Positions 26,072 to 35,700 are shown, counted from the first letter of the stretch. The stretch is DNA of 64,000 nt from Flavobacteriaceae bacterium CRH (GCA_001507425.1 LMAJ01000006.1:62001-126000); one strand, 5' to 3'. A program made the numbers and translations. Notes: generated by a model not told the origin, from the sequence alone.

Positions 26072-26833
26072 ATGAAAACAATCAAAATTTTAGCTTTCGC
26101 ATTATTAGTATCATTAAGTACTTTCAAAATGCATTCACAAGAAACAAATTCAAGTAAACCAACTATTATTTTTGTTCACGGTATTTGGGCAGACGGATCT
26201 TCATTCGCCAATCAAATTGTGGCTTTGCAAGCAAAAGGATATCCGGTAATTTCAGTACAAAATCCTGTTACTTCACTTGCAGATGATGTAGCTGCAACCA
26301 AAAGAGCTATTGCACAGGCAAAAGGAAATGTTATTTTAGTCGGACATTCATGGGGAGGATTTGTTATTACTCAAGCCGGAAATGATCCTAAAGTAAAAGG
26401 GTTGGTTTATGTTGCCGCTTTGGTTCCTGATTTAGGAGAAACTTTACCAAGTTTATCTGCACAAGGTCCGGCAGTTACACTAGGTAATTATCTTGAACCT
26501 GTAGACGGATTTCTTTATTTGTCTAAAGAAGGAGTGAAAACCGTTTTTGCCCAGGATTTAAAAGAAAAAGAACAAAACCTTATTTACGCTACACAAACTC
26601 CTGCAGCACAAGGCGTATTTGCAGATAAAAGTGGAGAACCTGCATGGAAAACAAAACCAAGCTGGTATATTTTAGCGAAGAGCGATAAAGCCATAAACCC
26701 GGAATTAGAAAGATTTATGGCAAAAAGAGCCAATGCAAAAACTACAGAAATAGAAGCAAGCCATGTCGTAATGCTTTCACATCCAGCTGAAGTTCTACGT
26801 ATAATTGAAGAAGCTGCTGCTGCAAAAAAATAA
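26072..26833 (+). CDS. Secreted alpha/beta hydrolase
   Basis: A 253-residue alpha/beta hydrolase with a signal peptide (about 1-22, ending MHS-QE). The oxyanion region FVHGIWADGSSF and the nucleophile elbow GHSWGGF (S93) are clear, and the catalytic His is in EASHVVMLSHP near the C-terminus. It resembles small esterases of the EstC/salicylate-esterase-like group; the substrate is unknown. It is the third gene of the haem protein operon, 30 bases after the lipoprotein, and a strong terminator follows. Confidence 0.9.
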   Translation: MKTIKILAFALLVSLSTFKMHSQETNSSKPTIIFVHGIWADGSSFANQIVALQAKGYPVISVQNPVTSLADDVAATKRAIAQAKGNVILVGHSWGGFVITQAGNDPKVKGLVYVAALVPDLGETLPSLSAQGPAVTLGNYLEPVDGFLYLSKEGVKTVFAQDLKEKEQNLIYATQTPAAQGVFADKSGEPAWKTKPSWYILAKSDKAINPELERFMAKRANAKTTEIEASHVVMLSHPAEVLRIIEEAAAAKK

Positions 26834-26851
26834 TTCTAATACAACACAATA

Positions 26852-26889
26852 AAAGAGCTCCAAAATAATTTGATTTTTGGAGCTTTTTT
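26852..26889 (+). terminator. Hairpin terminator after hydrolase gene
   Basis: AGCTCCAAAA and TTTTGGAGCT form a perfect 10-bp stem followed by six T, about 20 bases after the hydrolase stop. Confidence 0.92.
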
Positions 26890-27092
26890 ATGTTTAAAAT
26901 TATTTCGTAATAGAACTGTTAATTTTTTAAAGTAATCTCAGTTTGTTGTGAATCAATAAATTGAGATTTTTTTATGAAATAAAAGCTTCCAAAATAAAAT
27001 TTTTGAAACGAAATTGAAGCAGAAATTCAGATCAGTTTTTCGTTTTTTTAAAGATGATTTTTGGGTAAAATTGGCAAAATTTCCGAAACTGA

Positions 27093-27261
27093 TGTTGATA
27101 AGTGTTTCAGGAATGAGACAATTCGAATGTCTTTTTTATGTTGATAACTTTATTTAGATTCTTTTTAAATAGCTGGTTATTGGGTAATTAGAACAGCGTT
27201 TCATCCTGTTCATAAAATGTGTTTTTTGGTTGCATTTTAAGTGGTTTATAAGTGTTGATAA
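27093..27261. promoter_or_regulatory. Three TGTTGATAA sites upstream of nrdBA
   Basis: The 9-mer TGTTGATAA (reverse complement TTATCAACA) occurs at 27093-27101, 27139-27147 and 27253-27261, all on the same strand. TTATCAACA differs by one base from the DnaA box TTATCCACA. Three identical copies within 170 bases of the ribonucleotide reductase start suggest a regulator binding region. The rest of the 500-base gap (26890-27397) is AT-rich with no gene that I can see. Confidence 0.45.
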
Positions 27262-27310
27262 TTGAGTCGTTTTTTAACATCAAAACCAGGTAAAAAATTG
27301 AACTGTGGTT

Positions 27311-27318
27311 TAATTTTG
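27311..27318 (+). promoter_or_regulatory. -7 element TAATTTTG upstream of nrdB
   Basis: An exact TAnnTTTG match 80 bases before the nrdB start codon. No clear TTG is seen 19-21 bases upstream. Confidence 0.5.
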
Positions 27319-27397
27319 TAACTATAGAAATGCCGTTTATACTACTTCAAAACGAACATTTCTCAACTCAGTAAGTTTACCATTTAATACACTATAT

Positions 27398-28372
27398 ATG
27401 TCTATTTTCGAAAAAAGAATCAATTATAAACCATTTGAATACCCAGAGGTATTGCAATTTACAGAAGCCATAAATAAAGCGTATTGGGTTCATACAGAAG
27501 TAGATTTTACTGCTGATACTCAGGATTTTCACTCTCATTTGAATTTGGCTGAAAAAACGGCAATCAAAAATAGCCTGCTCGCAATTGCACAAATTGAAGT
27601 AGCTGTAAAGAGCTTTTGGGGCAACATTTACGAGCATTTTCCAAAACCGGAATTCAACGGATTGGGAAGCACTTTTGCCGAATGTGAATTCAGGCATTCA
27701 GAAGCGTATTCGCGTCTTTTGGAAGTTTTGGGATATAATGATGAATTCGAAAAATTACTTGATATTCCGGTAATCCGCAAACGTGTCGATTATCTTTCAG
27801 ATGTTCTTAAAGATACACGTTCGCAGGACAACAGAAAATATATGGTATCGCTGATATTATTCAGTATTCTTATTGAGAATGTATCGCTGTTTAGTCAGTT
27901 TGCCATATTGTTATCTTTTACAAGATTTAAAGGGTACATGAAAAATGTGAGCAACATTATCGCCTGGACTTCTATTGATGAACAAATTCATGCTAATGGT
28001 GGCATTTATATCATCAATAAAATTCGTGAAGAATTCCCTGATTATTTTGATGCCGATACTTTAGCGCTTGTTAGAGAAACGGTTAAGAATTCCATAGAAG
28101 TAGAATCGGATATTTTAGACTGGATATTTGAAGAAGGTGAAATCGAAACCATCAAAAAAGCAGATTTGGTTAATTTCATGAAATTCAGAATCGACGAAAG
28201 CCTGAAACAAATTGGTATTCCGACCATATTCGATGTTCCGGCCGAAGATTATAAAGATATGGCCTGGTTTGAAGAAGAAGTTTTTGCCAACAGCCTTGAT
28301 GATTTCTTTGCCAAACGTCCGGTAGAATATACCAAACACGATAAAAGTATTACAGCAAACGACCTCTTTTAA
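27398..28372 (+). CDS. nrdB: Ribonucleotide reductase small (radical) subunit
   Basis: NrdB holds the metal centre and tyrosyl radical that start catalysis in NrdA. The class I ligand set can be read: D43, then E97-x-x-H100, radical Tyr Y104 at the normal spacing (EFRHSEAY), E160 in ILIENVSLF, and E195-x-x-H198 in DEQIHANGG. The 324-residue length is normal. With a Tyr at position 104 it should be a canonical di-iron or di-manganese enzyme. It is followed after 16 bases by nrdA. Three DnaA-box-like 9-mers and a -7 element lie upstream. Confidence 0.96.
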   Translation: MSIFEKRINYKPFEYPEVLQFTEAINKAYWVHTEVDFTADTQDFHSHLNLAEKTAIKNSLLAIAQIEVAVKSFWGNIYEHFPKPEFNGLGSTFAECEFRHSEAYSRLLEVLGYNDEFEKLLDIPVIRKRVDYLSDVLKDTRSQDNRKYMVSLILFSILIENVSLFSQFAILLSFTRFKGYMKNVSNIIAWTSIDEQIHANGGIYIINKIREEFPDYFDADTLALVRETVKNSIEVESDILDWIFEEGEIETIKKADLVNFMKFRIDESLKQIGIPTIFDVPAEDYKDMAWFEEEVFANSLDDFFAKRPVEYTKHDKSITANDLF

Positions 28373-28388
28373 ATAGAAAACATATAGT

Positions 28389-30083
28389 ATGAGCGTATTT
28401 GATATAAATGAAGCAAGCATCCCGTTGAGCGAAGCGGGAAATAAAATGTGGTGGAAAAATTCTGAAAGTGAACAAATTTTAAATCGTGGTTATCTTTTAA
28501 AAGGCGAAACTGTAGAAGGAGCAATTGACAGAATTTGTATGGCGGCAGCAAAAAGACTTTACAAACCGGAACTAAAAGAGTCTTTTGTAGAAATGATAGA
28601 ACGTGGCTGGATGAGTATAAGTTCACCGGTTTGGGCCAATATGGGTACAGAACGCGGATTGCCAATTTCGTGTTTTAACGTTCACGTTCCGGATGAAATT
28701 GAAGGGATTACACATAAATTAGGCGAAGTGATTATGCAAACCAAAATTGGCGGAGGAACTTCGGGCTATTTTGGAGAATTGCGTGAAAGAGGAAGCGCCG
28801 TAACTGATAACGGAAAGAGTAGTGGAGCGGTAAGTTTTATGAAACTTTTTGATACTACGATGGATACAATTTCGCAAGGCGGAGTTCGTCGTGGAGCTTT
28901 TGCAGCATATCTTGATATTGATCATTCGGATATTGAAGAATTTTTGAAGATCAAAAGTATCGGAAATCCTATTCAGAACTTATTTACAGGAATTTGTGTA
29001 CCAGATTACTGGATGCAGGAAATGATTGATGGCGATAGTGACAAGCGTCAGATTTGGGCAAAAGTATTAGAAAGCCGTCAGCAAAAAGGATTGCCATATA
29101 TCTTTTTTAGTGATAATGTAAACAAAAATAAACCACAAGTTTATAAAGATAAAAACCTACGTATTAATGCGAGTAATCTTTGCAGTGAAATCATGCTTCC
29201 GTCAGATGTTGATGAATCCTTTATTTGTTGTCTTTCGTCAATGAACCTTGAACTTTATGAAGAATGGAAAGATACCGAAGCTGTAAAACTGGCTATATTT
29301 TTTCTTGATGCCGTATTGCAGGAATTCATAGAAAAAACAGAAGGTAATTATTACCTTTCTGCGGCAAACCGTTTTGCAAAAAGACATCGCGCGCTTGGAC
29401 TTGGTGTTCTGGGATGGCATTCGTACCTACAAAAAAATATGATTCCGTTTGAAGGTTTAGAAGCCAAAATGAAAACCACAGAAATATTCAAACATATAAG
29501 TGAAAAAGCGGATAAAGCAACTCAGGATCTGGCACGTATTTATGGCGAACCGGAACTCTTAAAAGGATACGGAAGACGCAATACAACAACAATGGCAATT
29601 GCACCAACGACATCATCGTCGGCTATATTAGGACAAACTTCTCCCGGAATTGAGCCTTTTAGCAGTAATTATTATAAAGCTGGTTTAAGCAAAGGTAATT
29701 TTATGAGAAAAAATAAATACCTTAAAAAATTACTTGAAGAAAAAGGTTTGGATAATGAAGAAGTCTGGAGAGAAATTATGTTAAACGGCGGAAGTGTTCA
29801 GCATATAAGCCAACTAACGCAAACGGAAAGAGATGTATTCAAAACTTTTAAAGAAATTAGCCAGTTAGAAATAATTCAACAAGCATCTATCAGGCAAAAG
29901 TTTGTAGATCAGGGGCAAAGCATCAACCTTAATATTCCGTCAGAATTAGCAATTAAGGAAGTAAACCGTTTGATAATTGAAGCGTGGCAACTCGGAATAA
30001 AAAGCCTTTATTACCAACGCAGCCAAAGTGTATCAAAAGAGCTTGTTACAAGCCTTGTTACCTGCAGCAGTTGTGAATCATAA
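28389..30083 (+). CDS. nrdA: Ribonucleotide reductase large subunit, short form without ATP-cone
   Basis: Reduces ribonucleotides to deoxyribonucleotides. The 564 residues carry the active-site set: C95 in LPISCFN, N263-L-C265-S-E267, the partner Cys in SFICCLSSMN (280-281), the radical-transfer pair YY in SLYYQRSQS, and the C-terminal redox pair C559-SS-C562. The start of the protein goes almost directly into the reductase barrel region, so there is no N-terminal ATP-cone and allosteric shut-off by dATP at that site should be absent. E. coli NrdA is about 760 residues. It is cotranscribed with nrdB and ends in a strong terminator. Confidence 0.95.
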   Translation: MSVFDINEASIPLSEAGNKMWWKNSESEQILNRGYLLKGETVEGAIDRICMAAAKRLYKPELKESFVEMIERGWMSISSPVWANMGTERGLPISCFNVHVPDEIEGITHKLGEVIMQTKIGGGTSGYFGELRERGSAVTDNGKSSGAVSFMKLFDTTMDTISQGGVRRGAFAAYLDIDHSDIEEFLKIKSIGNPIQNLFTGICVPDYWMQEMIDGDSDKRQIWAKVLESRQQKGLPYIFFSDNVNKNKPQVYKDKNLRINASNLCSEIMLPSDVDESFICCLSSMNLELYEEWKDTEAVKLAIFFLDAVLQEFIEKTEGNYYLSAANRFAKRHRALGLGVLGWHSYLQKNMIPFEGLEAKMKTTEIFKHISEKADKATQDLARIYGEPELLKGYGRRNTTTMAIAPTTSSSAILGQTSPGIEPFSSNYYKAGLSKGNFMRKNKYLKKLLEEKGLDNEEVWREIMLNGGSVQHISQLTQTERDVFKTFKEISQLEIIQQASIRQKFVDQGQSINLNIPSELAIKEVNRLIIEAWQLGIKSLYYQRSQSVSKELVTSLVTCSSCES

Positions 30084-30093
30084 TAAAAAAGTA

Positions 30094-30127
30094 AAGCCGA
30101 ATCTTAATACGATTCGGCTTTTTTTTA
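30094..30127. terminator. Bidirectional terminator after nrdA
   Basis: AAGCCGAATC - TTAATAC - GATTCGGCTT, a perfect 10-bp stem, followed by seven T. It lies between two convergent genes. The same stem recurs at 31351-31378. Confidence 0.93.
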
Positions 30128-31300
30128 TTCTGATATTTCAAACCATGCGATTTCAAATTTACCTTTCATAAAATAAATGGTTACGGCATCATTTTTTTCA
30201 AGGCTGTTATATAAGTCTTTCGAAACAGTAACTTCGTCAGGTTCTTTTTGTGATCCCCAGGGCGTTAATTCAAAATGATACGTTTCTGATTTACCGGAAT
30301 GAATATTTTTATTTAAAATTTTAGCATTAAATAGCTTTGGTTGTGAGTTGTCAAAAGCACAATTAAGAGTAACTACTGCACCATATGCATAAGCAGACAT
30401 AAAAAGTAAAATGCTTAAATAGGAAACATAAGGTAATGTAGTATCCTTAAATTCCTGATTTCGATACAATATTACTGCCATACAGCTTAATGAAAGTAAG
30501 ATAGTGGGTGGCCAAACTTTAGAATAATCAAAAATATTAAAGTCTATTATACTCCTTAAAAAAATAGCGATACTAGGTGCAAAAATGGCCCAAAACAAAC
30601 TTGGATATGCAGTTCTATCATATTCATCAAATTTTATAAGACCATTAAAATATTTTAAAACTGCAATAGAGAGAATTGGAAATAAAACAGCTCCAATTAT
30701 CGCAAATTCATAAGGTTTTGGAAAAAATGATACCCATAAACCGATTAACCCGCCCGTCCAGTTAAAAATGGTAGAGACCTTAAAAGCCTGTTTTAGTTTT
30801 TCTTCCCTTTCTTTTTTAGTCAATCCAAACGTTGTATTATTAATAATCGCTTTCTTTTCGGCTATTGTCTTCGTCAAATCAAGATCAGAATAATTATCGA
30901 TTAACCATTCTTTTATTTCGTCTGTCTTCGCAAAATAGGAACTTACTTTAATTACTTTTTTATCTTTTTTTATTGGTTCAATGAAGATAAATTTATCAGC
31001 AATTCTATAACCTTTAATTTCATGAAAAAATAACGCTCTGGTTGAAAAAACACCTGTAGTATAAATTTTATTTTTATCAATTATAAATTTTCCTTTTATT
31101 GTGTCTAAAATTCCAATGACCATTAATGCAATCATGGCAATTGAAATTAGTGCCAAAAACCAATAATAGCTATCATCTAAATCATTTTTCATTCCCGGAA
31201 TTATCGGCATTAGTAATATCCATACAAAAAGCGCAATTAGTAATGGAGCGGTTATATAAATAAAAATGGCCCAGCCTTTAGCTATTTTATATTCTTTCAT
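30125..31300 (-). CDS. Multi-pass membrane protein of unknown function
   Basis: About 391 residues with two N-terminal membrane helices, then a soluble segment (KFIIDKNKIYTTGVFSTRALFFHEIKGYRI) that looks like a PH-like or bPH2 domain. About six more helices follow (residues about 190-335), and a short soluble C-terminal domain (HFELTPWGSQKEPDEVTVS) ends it. I cannot name the family. I chose the second in-frame ATG (31300), which puts MKEYKIAKGW directly before the first helix; the upstream start at 31324 adds eight residues. It is flanked on both sides by hairpins with the same GCCGAATC stem. Confidence 0.75.
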   Translation of the reverse strand: MKEYKIAKGWAIFIYITAPLLIALFVWILLMPIIPGMKNDLDDSYYWFLALISIAMIALMVIGILDTIKGKFIIDKNKIYTTGVFSTRALFFHEIKGYRIADKFIFIEPIKKDKKVIKVSSYFAKTDEIKEWLIDNYSDLDLTKTIAEKKAIINNTTFGLTKKEREEKLKQAFKVSTIFNWTGGLIGLWVSFFPKPYEFAIIGAVLFPILSIAVLKYFNGLIKFDEYDRTAYPSLFWAIFAPSIAIFLRSIIDFNIFDYSKVWPPTILLSLSCMAVILYRNQEFKDTTLPYVSYLSILLFMSAYAYGAVVTLNCAFDNSQPKLFNAKILNKNIHSGKSETYHFELTPWGSQKEPDEVTVSKDLYNSLEKNDAVTIYFMKGKFEIAWFEISE

Positions 31301-31342
31301 AAGATGATTTGTATACTGCAGCAAATATATACTTTGTTCTTA

Positions 31343-31380
31343 AAATAATAAAAGCCGAATCAATTAAGATTCGGCTTTAT
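31343..31380 (-). terminator. Terminator of DUF1810 gene with the same stem as 30094
   Basis: AAAGCCGAATC - AATTAA - GATTCGGCTTT is a perfect 11-bp stem. Read on the minus strand it is followed by TTTTATTATTTT, and it lies downstream of the minus-strand DUF1810 gene. Confidence 0.85.
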
Positions 31381-31436
31381 GTGAAGTAGAAGTTTAAAAC
31401 TTCAGTAAGGAAATATAATATATGTTATAGCAAAAT

Positions 31437-31895
31437 CTAAGCTACTGCTGCAACCGGAATTTGTTTTCTTGAATTAGCAATTGATATTGTAAGCGGATCT
31501 AAAGTACCGGAGAAAAAAGTATCTAATAACTCCTGAAATATAGGATTTGCATTTTCAACCTGGCTAAAAAGACTCATAGACGAACGCAGTTTACGAGCAT
31601 CTAAATCTCCTAAAATAGCCTCTGGTGACTTTCTTTTTTTAGTTAGCAACAGTTGGCAAATTTCTACAAGATGTTTGGCTAAAATAGGGTGCTGAAGAAA
31701 TTCTGTAGCTTCATTAAGATCTGCAATTCCGTAATAATCAGCAATACTACTTGTTCCTAATCCTTTTATTTGAGGGAAGATAAACCACATCCAGTGACTT
31801 TCTTTTTTTCCTTTTTTAATTTCTGAAACTGCAGTAAGATAAAGTTTGTTTTGGGCATCCAAAAAGCGGGTTAAATCATTATTTGCGTAAGCCAT
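31437..31895 (-). CDS. DUF1810 family protein
   Basis: The 152-residue cytosolic protein begins with the family pattern DLTRFLDAQNKLYLTAVSEIKKGKKESHWMWFIFPQIKGLG, followed by the DLDARKLRSSMSLFSQV segment. DUF1810 proteins are alpha-helical and widespread; some have been linked to NADAR-like neighbourhoods, but no function is established here. The length is typical. It is divergent from the SAM-riboswitch operon, with nearly 900 bases between the start codons. Confidence 0.9.
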   Translation of the reverse strand: MAYANNDLTRFLDAQNKLYLTAVSEIKKGKKESHWMWFIFPQIKGLGTSSIADYYGIADLNEATEFLQHPILAKHLVEICQLLLTKKRKSPEAILGDLDARKLRSSMSLFSQVENANPIFQELLDTFFSGTLDPLTISIANSRKQIPVAAVA

Positions 31896-32408
31896 CTGTA
31901 AATTATTTATAAAAAGGTTAAAGTGGTTTTTGGTACTCTAATGTTCTTGGTTTAAATCAATGTAAAAAGAACTTCTTTTTGAGATTATTCTTATCCATTT
32001 ATTTCTATCCAAAACTACCTTAGTAACCCAAATTAAAGTTTATATAATTTTATTCGTTTGTTATATAATTTAAATGCGGTCAAAATTGTAGATCTAAAAT
32101 TACATTGCATTTTATGATTTTAATTTCAATTTGTATTCTTACTAAAAGTCAATTTTCATTGAGAAATAATTCAATTTTTGGCTTCATTTGTGGTTTTTGT
32201 TGCATTATTATTTCATTTTGTAAGGTATTATTTGTTACAGCACTTAATTTATTTAACTCAAAAAATAGATATTAAAATTTATATTAATTATTGATTTTCA
32301 GTTAGTTGAATGTGTTATTTGAATATCAAAAAAGAATCTGAAATTATTTTTTTTAATATTTTTTCAAATAAAAAGTTTAAACTCTACTAAATACATATAA
32401 TTTATATA
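31896..32408. other. AT-rich intergenic region upstream of SAM leader
   Basis: About 510 bases, very AT-rich, between the DUF1810 start and the riboswitch promoter. It holds no ORF with believable coding character and no structured RNA that I recognise. It should contain the DUF1810 promoter and possibly operator sites for the SusC operon. Confidence 0.6.
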
Positions 32409-32416
32409 TATATTTG
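32409..32416 (+). promoter_or_regulatory. -7 element TATATTTG of the SAM-riboswitch operon
   Basis: Exact TAnnTTTG match. Transcription would start close to 32421-32425, where the perfect palindrome GTAGAAAATTTCTAC (32421-32435) begins, directly before the riboswitch P1 stem. Confidence 0.55.
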
Positions 32417-32439
32417 CAGAGTAGAAAATTTCTACATGA

Positions 32440-32535
32440 CTTATCCAGAAAGACTGAGGGAAGAGGCCCTATGAAGTCTTAGCAACCTGTTTCTCAATAA
32501 GGTGCTAAATCCTTCCGCTACGGCGGACAGATAAG
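32440..32535 (+). ncRNA. SAM-I (S-box) riboswitch
   Basis: The element binds S-adenosylmethionine in the leader RNA and lowers expression when methionine/SAM is plentiful. P1 is CTTATC (32440) with GATAAG (32530). P2 contains AGACTGAGGGAAGAGGCCCT and returns with AGTCT. P3 is AGCAACCT ... AGGTGCTAAATCC, and P4 is TCCGC-TACG-GCGGA. The invariant GAGGGA, GCAACC and GTGCTAAATCC words are all present. No clear intrinsic terminator follows, so control may be at translation or by another route. It lies 255 bases before the SusC gene. Confidence 0.95.
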
Positions 32536-32595
32536 AAAGATTTCATTAGAAAATCTGAATAAGCTCATCATTATTAAATTTTTTTATAATTAAAA

Positions 32596-32691
32596 ATGAA
32601 AACTGAGCCAGTATTACACGCCAATTTAAAACAAACAAATCAGCTATTCGAAGAAAACAAATCCCTGGTTTTCCGAATGCATAGCCGATAA
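32596..32691 (+). CDS. 31-codon ORF in the SAM riboswitch leader
   Basis: Between the riboswitch and susC, an ATG at 32596 opens a 31-codon frame ending in R-M-H-S-R before TAA. The start is MKTEPVLHANLKQTNQ. It has a sensible flavobacterial codon pattern, lies 61 bases after the aptamer and 98 bases before the SusC start codon. It is a candidate leader peptide or small protein whose translation could be set by the riboswitch. It has only two Met codons and no run of Met or Cys codons, so classical attenuation is not obvious. Whether it is translated cannot be told from one sequence. Confidence 0.45.
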   Translation: MKTEPVLHANLKQTNQLFEENKSLVFRMHSR

Positions 32692-32789
32692 CATTTCTCC
32701 CAGTCCAATTCCCCTTTTATTAGCATTTAGCTAGGCCATTTTAAAATTGGCCAAGGGATTATTATGTCCAATTTTTAAACTAAATTACT

Positions 32790-35700
32790 ATGAAAAAAAT
32801 CTTACTAAGCCTTATATTTTTGCTCAGTATAATTCCGTATACACTTAGCGCACAGGAGCGAACGATAAGCGGAACCGTTCGGGATTCTGAAAACGGATCA
32901 CCTTTGCCAGGAGTTACTATTACTGCAGCAAGCGGTAAATCGGCCATAAGCGATGGCAATGGACAATTCTCTATTGCTGTTGCAGAAGATGATAAATTGC
33001 TTACGTTGAGCTACATTGGTTATGAAACATTACAAAAAAATGCTAGCTCATCATTTTCAGATATCAGACTTATTAGTTCGAATACTGCCTTAAAAGAAGT
33101 TTTGGTTGTAGGTTATGGAACACAAAGTAAAAAAGAATTTACAGGTTCAGCCGCACGGGTAACAGCTAAATCAATTAAAGATATTCCGGTACAGAGTTTT
33201 GAATCTGCACTTATAGGAAAAGCTTCGGGAGTTAATATTTCAACGCCAAGTGGTGTTTTAAATGATGCTCCGGTAATCAGGATTCGTGGAGTAAATTCAA
33301 TTTCCTTAAGCACTTATCCTTTAGTTGTTGTTGACGGAATCCCGGTTAATACAGGAGATATTTCTACAACAAATTCAGTCGCAAACAATCCGCTTGCCGA
33401 TATTAACCCGGCTGATATTGAATCTATTGATATTCTAAAAGATGCTGCATCGACTTCTATATATGGTTCTCGTGCTGCCGGCGGAGTATTATTGATTACT
33501 ACAAAAAAAGGAAAACAGGGCAAAGCAAGAGTAACTTATGATACTTGGGTAGGATTTACAAAAGCAACCAGATTGCCAAAACTTCTTAACGGTTCTCAAT
33601 ATGAGGAAATAAAAAATGAAGCAGTATTAAACAGTAAAATACTTAGCGGAAACGAAAATAATGCTTCTGTAGCATCAGCGCTATTTTTTCCATCTTATAA
33701 TGCCGATGGTTCATTGGTAGATACAAAATGGCAGGATGAAGTTTATCGAACAGCAGTATCACAAAATCATAATATTGGTATTTCAGGCGGAAATGAAGCT
33801 ACAAAATATTATTTCTCAACCAATTATTCTAAACAGGAAGGAATTACAAAAGACAATAATTTCGAAAGAAAAGGAGTGAGGTTCAATATTGATCATGATG
33901 TAACGAAATGGTTGAAAATTGGCGGAAATGTTTCTTATAACACTACTGAAAACCAGGCTCAAAATACAGGCTCGTTAAGCAGCAGTGGTTTGTTATTAAT
34001 TGGTGCAGCACGTTTGGCTTTGGTATTGCCGCCAAACGTAGCGGTTTATAATGCAGACGGTTCGTACAATCTTAGTGCAACTGGTACTACCAGTGCGGGA
34101 AATAACTTGTTTACCAATACACTATGGCATCCAGGAGCTTTATTTGAAAATAGCAGATATACCAGTAATAACGATCATTTTGTTGGAAATGTACACGCAA
34201 CAATTAGACTTTTTGAAGGTTTAAAATTTGACAGTAATTATGGTTTAGACCGATTACGATCAGAAAATATTACTTATTTAAGTCCAATTCTCGGATCTTC
34301 AGCTTATGCAACAGGAGGTTCATCAACGAATATTGCAGCATTGCGAAATAATTATAATTTTACGAATACACTTTCTTTTGACAGACGTTTTGCAGACGTT
34401 CACCACGTTTCTGCTTTAGCAGGATATGATGTTCAACGATTTGAAAATTCTGCCTGGGGTGCTAATCAAACGGGTGTATCAGATCCTTTCTTTGAAAATT
34501 ATCAGGGAACCTGGGGAACGATCAGGTCTTCAGGAAACAGTTTGTCAGAAAGGCTTTTTCTATCTTCATTTTTCAGATTATCATATGATTACGCCGGAAA
34601 ATATTTCATTACAGGAAATTTCAGAAAAGACGGAAACTCTGCTTTGGGCGTAAATAATAAATACGGAAACTTTGGCGGAATCTCTGCAGGATGGACTGTT
34701 AGTGAGGAATCTTTCTTTAAAAACAGCGGCATTACAGATGTTTTAAATACTTTAAAATTAAAAGGAAGCTGGGGAAGAGTTGGTAATGGAAATCTTTCAT
34801 CAGCATATGCTTCTCAAAATTTATACGGGTCATCTATTTACGGAACTGCATCAACATGGGCACTTTCTCAGGCTGGAAATGAAAATTTAGGATGGGAAAC
34901 AAGCGACCAGACCAACATTGGAATTGAAGCAGGTTTATTGAAAGACAGATTGCAATTTACAGCAGATTATTTCAATAATAATGTAAACGGGTTAATCCTG
35001 AGCAGCCCGCAATCGCCATCTAAAGGAATTCCGGGAGATGCAATTCTTTCAAATGTTGGGTCAATGTATAACAGAGGTATCGAACTTGGACTTAACGCCA
35101 CAATCTTAAATTCTGAAAATTTTCAATGGAAAGCTTCTTTCAATTATACACACGTAAAAAACGAAGTAACAGCACTTGCTGAAGGAAACAGTGATATTAT
35201 TGGTTACACGCAAACGACTACAGAGGCTAATAATATTACACGTGTAGGCTATTCTGCCGGAAGTCTTTACGGAGCTGTAAGTGCCGGTGTAAATCCGGAT
35301 AACGGAAGAAGGATTTTCATTAACAAAAATGGAGAAAAAGTACAATACAGTGCTGCTGTTCCTACAGGACAAAGTAACTGGACGTATTTAGACGGAACTA
35401 CAGCTGCAGCCATTACAGTAGCAGATTATCAGGTTTTAGGGAATGCATTGCCAGTTTGGTACGGCGGATTAACAAATAACCTGCAATACAAATCGTTTGA
35501 TTTAACTGTTGGTTTTACGTATTCAGGAGGAAACAAAGTGATGAACGGTACAAAAGGAACACTTTTAGACCAACGTTTTTACAACAATTCTACAGATGTT
35601 TTAGACCGATGGACAACACCCGGACAAGTAACAAGCGTACCGAGATTAGTGTATAATGACGTTATTTCAAACGGATCAAGTGGTTTTGCTATTTCTGAAA

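Noticed and set aside
27389..27400. NrdR-box-like ACACTATATATG at the nrdB start codon
   Set aside because: Only the first 11 of 16 positions fit, it is AT-rich, there is no second box, and it overlaps the start codon.
32560..32595. Intrinsic terminator after the SAM-I aptamer
   Set aside because: There is a T-run at 32580-32586 but only a weak hairpin before it, so I did not call a terminator.
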